Positions 50,912-59,637 of a DNA stretch of 64,000 nucleotides are shown here, in pieces (position 1 is the stretch's first letter; each line of letters begins with the position of its first letter). The DNA is taken from contig JADGEK010000007.1 in NCBI GenBank assembly GCA_016744395.1, forward strand, positions 22,626-86,625. The letters run 5' to 3'. The notes below the pieces were generated by a model that was not told where the DNA came from, made no database searches, and saw nothing but the letters and a program-made list of their open reading frames with translations. Origin of the DNA: Gammaproteobacteria bacterium. GTDB lineage: Bacteria > Pseudomonadota > Gammaproteobacteria > GRL18. The position numbers and the translations under genes were made by a program.

Positions 50912-51856
50912 ATGGTCATTGGCTAGTGCCTTACAGTCTCTTACAGTACTTACCTCTCTCATGCTGTCCAACAGTAATATCCAGAGCTTTTGCTTCTTAT
51001 CAGAGAGTAATAACGTTAGAGACTGAAGGCTCTACAAGCTTTACAAAATGACTGCTAACTATATTTATACAGACATTTAAATTACAGAAGAAGCCCAATT
51101 GGTTAAATCTCACTTAGCAACCATTGAGAATTTTTTGCTGGCTAATATTTTTAATAATATATCCATAATTCATAATTTGTAATATTAGAACTACAAATAG
51201 GATTTTATTATTTGACAAGCCTATAATTAGTGTCATAATATAAATTATAACTCAGGTTAGAAGTCGTATGGACTTATTGCTGCTGTAGGGGATTTATAAT
51301 ACCCTTGTTAAAATTTTCTTTCTTCTTAAGAAAATCAATTCCATTTCTGTTGTACCTCTGTAAAAAAAATAATAATTGAATATTTATTCTGAATTCTGAA
51401 AAGCATTTAATCAGTAGACTGTTTATTGCTTTATATAAAAATAATTGGGATCTTGTGCAAAGACTGGACCCAATGGAATTTATAACGAAAAAGATGAATT
51501 TGGGGTGTATGTTCCATCAATGTTTCATTACCTGCAGATCCAGGAAAGATATAATTGACACCACTTATGTTCAGTTATTTAGCTTATTATTATTGGTTGA
51601 GTTTACAAATTAATTTTAGAATAAGTCGATCATTCAAAAAATATTTTTATTAAAAAATGTGTTTTTAGAAGTTTGAAATTACTAAAAAACAGAGCAAATC
51701 CACTTAATTTGTTTTAATTAGTTAATCAGTGTGCGTTTTTTTAAATCATGAGGTTGAAGAGGATATAAAATTCGTAGAATTTAGCTTGGGCATAAAAACA
51801 GCTGGAGCTATACCTATTATGTGTTAACTTTTCTTAGATCTTCAAGGAGATAATCT

Positions 51857-52249
51857 ATGTTCAGAGTTACAACAACATTAAGCGTTTCTATCGCGGGTGG
51901 ACAAACCGTTTCCGCCTCCTCAGATGTTATCGAAGCAGATGCGATTGATTCTATAGATATTGACTTAGCGGCTGATGACGTCCCAGTAACTGTGGAGATT
52001 CAACCAGGTGTTTCCAGCCAGCTTCATGCGTTACTGCTTTCTTCTACGTTTTACTCTTCCGATCTAACGTACGTCTTTAATGATGGTAGTTCCGATGCTG
52101 ATGAGACGCTGACATTAGATGGGCCACAGATGTTTTCTGCTGGTAATCTTACGGCTATCAGTGTGGATCCGACAAACATCAAGTTAACGATGGCACCTAC
52201 TGGTGAAGCTGCGACAGTCAGTATTTTCGTTGCGCGCAATGCAACGTAA
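51857..52249 (+). CDS. Small beta-rich hypothetical protein, first visible gene of the eCIS locus
   Basis: 130 aa; AAGGAG RBS; located immediately 5' of the sheath gene; no family recognised. Confidence 0.7.
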   Translation: MFRVTTTLSVSIAGGQTVSASSDVIEADAIDSIDIDLAADDVPVTVEIQPGVSSQLHALLLSSTFYSSDLTYVFNDGSSDADETLTLDGPQMFSAGNLTAISVDPTNIKLTMAPTGEAATVSIFVARNAT

Positions 52250-52288
52250 ATAAATAAAACAAAAAATAAATAAAACAAAAAATAAATA
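52248..52288. repeat. 16-bp tandem repeat, ~2.6 copies (AAATAAATAAAACAAA)
   Basis: Two identical 16-bp units (52248-52263, 52264-52279) plus a partial third copy, starting at the stop codon of the previous CDS. Confidence 0.9.
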
Positions 52289-52414
52289 GGCACAATTAAA
52301 GTGCCATGCTTGTTAATCTATCGTTACGCATTAAGCATAAGTAGTAGTTAGTCATTACTAAGGGCCTCGCTGCATCCATGAGAGCCAATAATTTGCCACA
52401 ATGGAGGAATATCG

Positions 52415-53938
52415 ATGAGCGTTCCACTTACCTATCCAGGTGTTTATATTGAAGAAATACCCAGCGGCGTTCGCACTATTACTGGTGTAGCCACGTCTAT
52501 TGCAGCCTTTATTGGCAGCGCATTACGTGGTGAAGAAAATGAGCCGATATTGGTTCAGAGCTTTTCAGAATATACGCGTAACTTCGGTAATTTATCTCGT
52601 AATCACCCAATGGGATTTGCGATTAGTCAGTTCTTCCTGAACGGTGGTCGTGATGCATTGATTGTCCGTGTCTCTAATGGGGGTGCAGCAGCAACTTTAC
52701 TTTCTGGTACCCTAAACCTGATAGCTGCAAGCAGTGGGGACTGGGGAGAGAATTTACTGGTAACAATTACTCACCCTGATTCGATAATAAACCCTGATGC
52801 AGCAGCGAATGAAATATTCAGTTTAATAATTACTGATAGTGCTAGTGGTGCTGTTGAAACCTTTAACAATATTTCAGCACTTGAAGATAACAGTCGATAT
52901 ATTACAACCATTCTTGAGCAACAGTCAAAACTTGTACGCGTGAATGGTGTAATGGCTAATACAAGACCTGCAGAAGAGATTAATGCACCATTTAATAATG
53001 ATGGTGATGATGGTGTCGCGATCACCGACGATGAAGTCTCTCATCCAGATAGAGTCGATGAACGTGCGGGTATCTGGGCACTTGAAAAAGCTGATCTATT
53101 CAACTTGTTGTGCATACCGCCTTTCGAGCTGGAAACAGGTGATATAAATTCACAAACGCGAAGTGCAGCTGCGGCATACTGCCTGGATCGTCGTGCTATC
53201 TATGTAGTCGATCCATTACGTGACTGGGATGAACATGCTGATATTACAGATCCAGCCACTGGTCTGGACAGTGTTACATGGGGTCTGAGCCGTAATCCCA
53301 ATACAGCAGTTTATTTTCCTCGTGTTATTCAGCCTAATCCATTACAGGAAGGCCGTTTAGCTGAGTTTGTCCCCTGTGGTGTCATTGCTGGCATCATCTC
53401 CCGTACAGATGCTAACCGGGGGGTATGGAAAGCTCCTGCGGGTTTGGATGCTACATTAAAAGGTGTTTCTGCATTGTCCGTAAAATTAACGGATGGAAAT
53501 AATGGTGTTTTAAACCCACTGGCAGTTAACTGTTTACGATCCTTTCCAGTCAATGGCAGGGTTGTCTGGGGTAGTCGTACTCTGGCTGGTGCCGATCAGC
53601 TGTCATCTGAATGGAAATATCTGCCAGTTCGTCGCACCGCACTGTTTATCGAAGAAAGTCTATACCGTGGTACACAATGGGTCGTTTTTGAACCGAATGA
53701 TGAACCTTTATGGGCGCAAATACGACTAAATATTGGTGCATTTATGCAAAACATGTTTCGCCAGGGAGCCTTCCAGGGTAGCAGTCCGAGAGATGCCTAT
53801 TTTGTAAAATGCGACTCAGAGTCAACTACTCAAACTGACATAGACAATGGGATCGTCAATATAGTGGTCGGATTTGCACCACTAAAACCCGCTGAATTTG
53901 TCGTCATTAAACTTCAACAAATCACCAGTCAAACTTAG
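52415..53938 (+). CDS. Contractile tail sheath protein (eCIS)
   Basis: N-term TYPGVYIEEIPSGVRTITGVATSIAAFIGSA; C-term WVVFEPNDEPLWAQIRLNIGAFMQNMFRQGAFQGSSPRDAYFVKCD. Confidence 0.96.
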   Translation: MSVPLTYPGVYIEEIPSGVRTITGVATSIAAFIGSALRGEENEPILVQSFSEYTRNFGNLSRNHPMGFAISQFFLNGGRDALIVRVSNGGAAATLLSGTLNLIAASSGDWGENLLVTITHPDSIINPDAAANEIFSLIITDSASGAVETFNNISALEDNSRYITTILEQQSKLVRVNGVMANTRPAEEINAPFNNDGDDGVAITDDEVSHPDRVDERAGIWALEKADLFNLLCIPPFELETGDINSQTRSAAAAYCLDRRAIYVVDPLRDWDEHADITDPATGLDSVTWGLSRNPNTAVYFPRVIQPNPLQEGRLAEFVPCGVIAGIISRTDANRGVWKAPAGLDATLKGVSALSVKLTDGNNGVLNPLAVNCLRSFPVNGRVVWGSRTLAGADQLSSEWKYLPVRRTALFIEESLYRGTQWVVFEPNDEPLWAQIRLNIGAFMQNMFRQGAFQGSSPRDAYFVKCDSESTTQTDIDNGIVNIVVGFAPLKPAEFVVIKLQQITSQT

Positions 53939-53947
53939 GAGTAAGTC

Positions 53948-54475
53948 ATGGCTCAATTTAGTGTAAATGCACAACGCTTTGATCCGTATAAAAATTTTAA
54001 ATTTAGGGTTAAATGGGATGGAAAATATGTTGCTGGTATCTCAAAAGTAGGCGCGTTAAAACGTACGACTGAACCTGTAACTCATCGTATCGGTGGTGAC
54101 CCAAGTACTGAACGTAAATCTCCAGGTCAAACCAAATTTGAGGCGATTACGCTTGAAAGAGGTGTGACGCATGATCCAGAATTTGAGCAATGGGCAAATA
54201 AAGTGTGGAATTTTGGTTCTGGACTAGGGGCTGAAGTTTCACTAAAGGACTTTCGCAAAGATCTCATTATAGAAATGTATAACGAAGCGGGTCAGGTTGC
54301 TATATCGTATAAAGTATATCGGTGCTGGGTATCAGAATATCAGGCTATACCCGAACTGGATGCAAGTGCAAGTGCCGTGGCTATCCAAACTTTGAAACTG
54401 GAGAATGAAGGCTGGGAGCGAGATTACGAAGTCTCTGAACCATCGGAGCCAGAATTCACTGAACCTGCAGGATAA
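53948..54475 (+). CDS. Tail tube protein (gp19 family)
   Basis: DPYKNFKFRVKWDGKYVAGISKVGALKRTTEPVTHRIGGDPSTERKSPGQTKFEAITLERGVTHDPEFEQWANKVW. Confidence 0.95.
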   Translation: MAQFSVNAQRFDPYKNFKFRVKWDGKYVAGISKVGALKRTTEPVTHRIGGDPSTERKSPGQTKFEAITLERGVTHDPEFEQWANKVWNFGSGLGAEVSLKDFRKDLIIEMYNEAGQVAISYKVYRCWVSEYQAIPELDASASAVAIQTLKLENEGWERDYEVSEPSEPEFTEPAG

Positions 54476-54481
54476 TGGGAT

Positions 54482-55219
54482 ATGAAAGCACTCACTGCTG
54501 AGGAACTACTTTACGTATGGGAGCAGGGATTGAATCAACCATTGCTTCAACGAGTATTTATTCTACTGGTTACTGCATTTCCTGAAATACAGTCTGATTC
54601 TCTTGTTAATTTAAGTATTGGTCAGCGAGATAAACGTTTAATGCAACTTCGAGAATCCTTGTTTGGTCAGCAGCTTCTCAACACCGCTGTATGTCCTAAT
54701 TGTGGACAGCGAATGGAGTGGGAAAGCCGTATTGCAGATTTCATAGATCAAGCTACAGAAAACAGCTTAACCGTTAATAAATTTGACTTAAATGCAGACG
54801 GTTATTCGCTTCAATTTCGCTTACCAAATAGTCTGGATTTAGCCGCTGTGGTCAATAGTGGAAATAATGAAATAGCTCAACAAAAGTTATTGTCGCGCTG
54901 TTTGTTGAAAATAGAGCATGATGGAAAAAACTGTGAACATGGCCAATTACCTGCTTCGATCATTCAACAGGTAGTTGACCAAATTGAAATGCTGGATCCA
55001 CATGCTGATATCAGTATCAAATTAAATTGTTCTGAATGTGCTCACAATTGGGATGTGCTTTTTGATATCGATAGTTTTCTCTGGACAGAAATTAATGACT
55101 GGGCAGAGAAAATGTTACAAACAGTACATAAATTAGCCGCTGCTTACGGATGGAGTGAGAATGATATACTCAAGCTAACACCAGTGCGTCGGCAGCTCTA
55201 TATTGGGATGCTGAGCTAA
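54482..55219 (+). CDS. eCIS/phage baseplate-associated zinc-ribbon protein (T4 baseplate hub assembly chaperone-like)
   Basis: CPNCGQRMEWESR and CSECAHNWDVLFDIDSFLWTEINDWAEKMLQTVHKLAAAYGWSENDILKLTPVRRQLYIGML, typical of this eCIS gene position. Confidence 0.7.
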   Translation: MKALTAEELLYVWEQGLNQPLLQRVFILLVTAFPEIQSDSLVNLSIGQRDKRLMQLRESLFGQQLLNTAVCPNCGQRMEWESRIADFIDQATENSLTVNKFDLNADGYSLQFRLPNSLDLAAVVNSGNNEIAQQKLLSRCLLKIEHDGKNCEHGQLPASIIQQVVDQIEMLDPHADISIKLNCSECAHNWDVLFDIDSFLWTEINDWAEKMLQTVHKLAAAYGWSENDILKLTPVRRQLYIGMLS

Positions 55220-56154
55220 TGAGTCACTTCTTGCATAATTTAATTGTCAGGCACCAGGCAGCGGGAGATAGTCTGGAAGCAAGTCAGATAATACAACCAC
55301 GTCCCAAATCCCGATTTGAGATTGAGTTAAATGAAACTTCTAATCTTAGCCAGTCTGATTCGGGCATCGAAGAAATCATTTCTTCAGCAAGTAAGCCATC
55401 CTCACAAAGTCCGCAAACAGCTGAATTTCATCAATCTAAAATTGACAATACAAGTTCAGCTGCTGATACCGATGAAAATGATGCCAGTGAATTAACAGAT
55501 TCGATGTCAAATTTATTGGTAGAAAAACCGACTCTGCGAGAAACATCAGAGGTTTCTGCACACAATCAAATGAGTCGGGAGATTGAGTACCAAACAGATT
55601 TTTCAAAAAGTGAACAACAATCCCCTGGAATTGATGTACCTATAGAGCGCCAGATGTTATCAATTAGTGATGAATTACAACCACGTGTTCATACAATTCT
55701 GCATCGATTAAATGCTCTGCAATCTAAGCATGATGAGCTATCATCAGCAGACACGTTTCAATTGGACAATGCAATATCAGATAAATTGCTGAGCAGTTCA
55801 CAAGAGCTGAATTTTATCCCTGAACAGGCGTTGGGTTACGTACAAATAGATAATGTGCAAAACAAAAATATCAAAAGCCAGTCTCAGAAACAGGACAAAC
55901 GATCAGACACACATCAATCTGGTTTAATGCAAAATCCTGACTGGTTATCTCAATTACAATCGGAGTTAAATCAGCGTCAGCGAGAGATAAGCAACCAAAT
56001 AGAATCTGAAACAGTAGTCAATGTTACCATTGGTCGTGTTGAAGTGAAAGCCGTTCAAACTGATTCTGCACAGAAGCCTAAAAGCAGTAATAAGCCCAGC
56101 GGTATAATGAGTCTGGATGACTATTTGACAAAACGTGATAAGGGGCGAGCATGA
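55219..56154 (+). CDS. Low-complexity eCIS-associated protein with a conserved C-terminal VTIGRVEVKAV...SLDDYLTKR motif
   Basis: Ser/Gln/Glu-rich body; C-term VVNVTIGRVEVKAVQ...IMSLDDYLTKRDKGRA. Confidence 0.7.
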   Translation: MSHFLHNLIVRHQAAGDSLEASQIIQPRPKSRFEIELNETSNLSQSDSGIEEIISSASKPSSQSPQTAEFHQSKIDNTSSAADTDENDASELTDSMSNLLVEKPTLRETSEVSAHNQMSREIEYQTDFSKSEQQSPGIDVPIERQMLSISDELQPRVHTILHRLNALQSKHDELSSADTFQLDNAISDKLLSSSQELNFIPEQALGYVQIDNVQNKNIKSQSQKQDKRSDTHQSGLMQNPDWLSQLQSELNQRQREISNQIESETVVNVTIGRVEVKAVQTDSAQKPKSSNKPSGIMSLDDYLTKRDKGRA

Positions 56155-57371
56155 GTAGCTCGGACGCATTGGCCACCGTTACCGCAACGTTGCAACACTT
56201 ATTGAGTAGTGTAACGGCTTCAGTAACAACCAGGCCGCCGAGTATTGCACGCAATGGAATGGGTGAGCAAATCAATATTTTTCTTTATAGCACCAATTAC
56301 AACACTGCTTTTAGTAATTTTTCTATGCCAGGAGAAATTCGAGATGGGGAGCATGCAAATCTGCCACTACCTCTGGTACTAAAATACTTAATAACATCCT
56401 ATGGAGAAGGTGACGACGATATTTCAGGGCAGCAGCTTATGGGGCAAGCCATGAGTTTATTGCATGACCATCCGTTGCTTGGTCCTGAAGATTTTGAAGG
56501 CATTACTCCAAACTCAAATTTACAGCAGCAATTTGAGCGTGTCCGTATCACCCCAGATATTTTATCGCTGGATGATATGTCCAAACTATGGGCAAGTTTT
56601 CAGTCGGCTGAATATCGTTTGTCAACTGGTTATGAAGTCTCAGTTGTTCTCATTGAAAGTACTCGTGAAAGTAGAACACCTTTACCAGTATTAAAACGTG
56701 GTGAGGATGATCGCGGTCCAGATGTAGTGGTCGCCCCTTCAGCGATGCTTTCAAGTTTACGTTTTGAAAAACAAAAACCATCTGCTGAATTAGGCGACAT
56801 AGTCGTTATGTTAGGTTCGCAGTTAAGCAGTGACGACACATTGGTGCGTTTTCAGCATGTTCAGCTTGATGATCCCATCGACATTCAACCTGAAGTCAAT
56901 AAAATAGCATCAGAAATGAGCGTACAACTACCCGTGCCAGCAGACGATGTAGAACTGGGTTCAAAATGGCCAGCGGGGTTTTATACTCTGTCCTTACTTA
57001 CTGAACGGCAGGGGATACGAAGCAGTAGCAGTAACTCGGTGGCAATGCCTTTATCACCCAGTATAGAATTAATTTCTCCTACCTCCGCACCCGCTGGAAA
57101 TGTTGTACTTACCATAGAATGCCTGCCACAAATTTTAGAACAACAAAGTGTCGTTTTACTTTTCGGTGACCAGACCATAAATGCCGATTCGATGCTTACC
57201 CCCGCCAATCCTGCAGCTCGCACGACACTCGTATTCACCATTATAAACGCACTGGTAAAAGTGACTCCTTATGTCGTTCGCTTACGTGTTGATGGTGTTG
57301 ACAGTATTCCAGTTGATTTTTCAGGAAGTTCCCCGCAATTTGATATCAGCCAGCAGGTGAGTATCACATGA
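56151..57371 (+). CDS. DUF4255 (Pvc16-like) tail terminator/cap protein
   Basis: NIFLYSTNYNTAFSNFSMPGEIRDGEHANLPLPLVLKYLITSYGEGDDDISGQQLMGQAMSLLHDHPLL. Confidence 0.9.
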   Translation: MSSSDALATVTATLQHLLSSVTASVTTRPPSIARNGMGEQINIFLYSTNYNTAFSNFSMPGEIRDGEHANLPLPLVLKYLITSYGEGDDDISGQQLMGQAMSLLHDHPLLGPEDFEGITPNSNLQQQFERVRITPDILSLDDMSKLWASFQSAEYRLSTGYEVSVVLIESTRESRTPLPVLKRGEDDRGPDVVVAPSAMLSSLRFEKQKPSAELGDIVVMLGSQLSSDDTLVRFQHVQLDDPIDIQPEVNKIASEMSVQLPVPADDVELGSKWPAGFYTLSLLTERQGIRSSSSNSVAMPLSPSIELISPTSAPAGNVVLTIECLPQILEQQSVVLLFGDQTINADSMLTPANPAARTTLVFTIINALVKVTPYVVRLRVDGVDSIPVDFSGSSPQFDISQQVSIT

Positions 57372-59383
57372 GCGTTCAAATGAGAGATCAGAAGCATGAT
57401 GAACTTGACTGGGTGGAAATCAATGAACAGCACCTGTCGGCAACTATAAAATGGATATTGCTAAAATTGCAACAGTTAACGCAGTCAGCTGACGATAAAA
57501 ATAGCTCTATCCCTGATAATGAGACAATCGAACAGGCACGCCAGGAAATAATAAAACTGGAAAACCATGTTCCACCCCCAGCATTGAACTTATTAGCAAC
57601 TGCGCTCGGTCTGTCAAGGTTTGATCAGCAGGTATTAGCACTTTGTACCGCAATGGAACTGGATACTCGTACCGCGGGACTTTGCGCAAAAGCACAGAAT
57701 GATTTGAACAAACCGTTTCCTACGTTTGCCCTGGCATTCGCCTTGTTTGATGATCCAGACTGGAATGCTTTATCACCACACGCGCCGTTACGTCACTGGC
57801 GCCTGCTAGAGATTAATCAGCCTGGTGTGCAGCCATTAACTGGTGCAGCACTAGGTGCTGATGAGCGCATTGTTAATTATATCAAAGGGATTAACTATCT
57901 TGATGATCGTCTAACGCTATTACTTAACCCAATGAGTATTGAGTCAATAGATGGAATATTGCCACCCTCTCAACAACAGACTGTCGATAATATAATCGAG
58001 CGTTTAAAATACTCAAATGGTTTAGAAAGGATGCCTGTCATTGAGTTACTGGGACATGATACTGAGAGTAAGCGCCTGATTGCAGGTCAGGTAGCAGTAG
58101 CATTGGGTCTAAACCTGCAAACGATAGATCTCAATACTTTACCTGGACAAAGTGGTGATTTCGAAACTTTTTCACGGCTATGGGAACGCGAATCCATGCT
58201 GCTTCCACTGGCTTTATTAATACAAATTAATGGTGCTAACAATACTGAAAAAAATCTACTGAAACGCTTTTTGCAGAGTAGTCGTGGAATAGTCTTTCTT
58301 GAGCTGGATGACAGTAAAATAGAATCTGTCCGAAACCACGTTTCAGTAGAAATCAACAAACCCACACCAGAAGAACAGCAACAACTTTGGACACATGCTT
58401 TAGGGGATCAGGCAAGCGATCAACCACAGCGTCTGGCCGAGCAATTTTCATTTAGTCAAAGCGAAATCAAGCATCTGGCTGAAATATCACAAGAAAAGCT
58501 GGAATCACACAAATCTCTATGGCAGATATGTCGTATGAAAGCGCGCTCTGGAATGGAACAGCTAGCAATACGTATCGATGCTAAAGCCGACTGGAATCAG
58601 CTGGTGCTACCAGCAGAACAAAGTGACTTGCTTCATCAAATAACTGATCAGGTTGCGCAACGAAACCGGGTATACGAAGACTGGGGGTTTCGCAAACAAA
58701 TGAACCGTGGTCTGGGAATTAACGCACTGTTTTCTGGTGAAAGTGGTACTGGTAAAAGTATGGCGGCAGAAGTTATCGCGAATGCATTGGAACTCGACCT
58801 CTACCGTATCGACCTATCATCTGTCGTGAGTAAATATATTGGTGAAACTGAAAAGAACTTATGCAAACTGTTTGACGTAGCAGAGGACAGCGGTGCAATT
58901 TTATTCTTCGATGAAGCCGATGCTCTTTTCGGTAAACGCAGTGAAGTTAAAGACAGTCATGACCGTTACGCCAATATAGAAATCAATTATTTATTACAAC
59001 GTATGGAATCCTATTGCGGGCTGGCGATTTTAGCTTCGAACATGAAAACTTCCCTGGATAAAGCCTTTGTGCGTAGACTGCGTTTTATTGTGGATTTTCC
59101 ATTTCCTGATTTGGGACAACGTAAAGAAATCTGGCAGAAAGTGTTCCCAGTTAATGTACCGATAGATGAAAACCTGGATGTGTCACGGCTGGCCAAATTC
59201 AATCTCACTGGTGGCAATATTCATAATGTTGCATTAAACGCAGCTTTTCTAGCCGCTCAGGATAATAGCGTGATCACAATGCAACTACTGTTAAATGCAA
59301 CGCGTACTGAATATAAGAAATTAGAGCGTCCAACCAAGGAATCGGATTTTTGCTGGCAAGGACCAACTGAGGTAGTACCATGA
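57368..59383 (+). CDS. AAA+ ATPase (Pvc15/Afp15-like)
   Basis: Walker A SGESGTGKSMAAE, Walker B AILFFDEADALFGKRSEVKDSHDRYANIEINYLLQRME; 4-bp overlap with upstream gene. Confidence 0.95.
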   Translation: MSVQMRDQKHDELDWVEINEQHLSATIKWILLKLQQLTQSADDKNSSIPDNETIEQARQEIIKLENHVPPPALNLLATALGLSRFDQQVLALCTAMELDTRTAGLCAKAQNDLNKPFPTFALAFALFDDPDWNALSPHAPLRHWRLLEINQPGVQPLTGAALGADERIVNYIKGINYLDDRLTLLLNPMSIESIDGILPPSQQQTVDNIIERLKYSNGLERMPVIELLGHDTESKRLIAGQVAVALGLNLQTIDLNTLPGQSGDFETFSRLWERESMLLPLALLIQINGANNTEKNLLKRFLQSSRGIVFLELDDSKIESVRNHVSVEINKPTPEEQQQLWTHALGDQASDQPQRLAEQFSFSQSEIKHLAEISQEKLESHKSLWQICRMKARSGMEQLAIRIDAKADWNQLVLPAEQSDLLHQITDQVAQRNRVYEDWGFRKQMNRGLGINALFSGESGTGKSMAAEVIANALELDLYRIDLSSVVSKYIGETEKNLCKLFDVAEDSGAILFFDEADALFGKRSEVKDSHDRYANIEINYLLQRMESYCGLAILASNMKTSLDKAFVRRLRFIVDFPFPDLGQRKEIWQKVFPVNVPIDENLDVSRLAKFNLTGGNIHNVALNAAFLAAQDNSVITMQLLLNATRTEYKKLERPTKESDFCWQGPTEVVP

Positions 59384-59637
59384 ATATTAATTTACATATT
59401 GAACGGGTAGTTTTAGAAGGTATTTCTATAGAACCTCACCAACAAGCGGAAATGAAGATAGCTGTAGAGTCTGAGATAGTCAGTTTGTTGACTTCGAATG
59501 GGATCGGTAGATGTATTCAATCGAGAAATAGTTTTCATGTTGTTTCTGGAGGTTTAATTTCTATTGAAACTCACAACAAGCCATTTCATATAGGTCATCA
59601 AATTGCAGGTGCTATTTACCAAGGTATAGAAAAATGA
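59380..59637 (+). CDS. Small eCIS-associated hypothetical protein (85 aa)
   Basis: Translationally coupled on both sides (ATGA overlaps). Confidence 0.75.
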   Translation: MNINLHIERVVLEGISIEPHQQAEMKIAVESEIVSLLTSNGIGRCIQSRNSFHVVSGGLISIETHNKPFHIGHQIAGAIYQGIEK

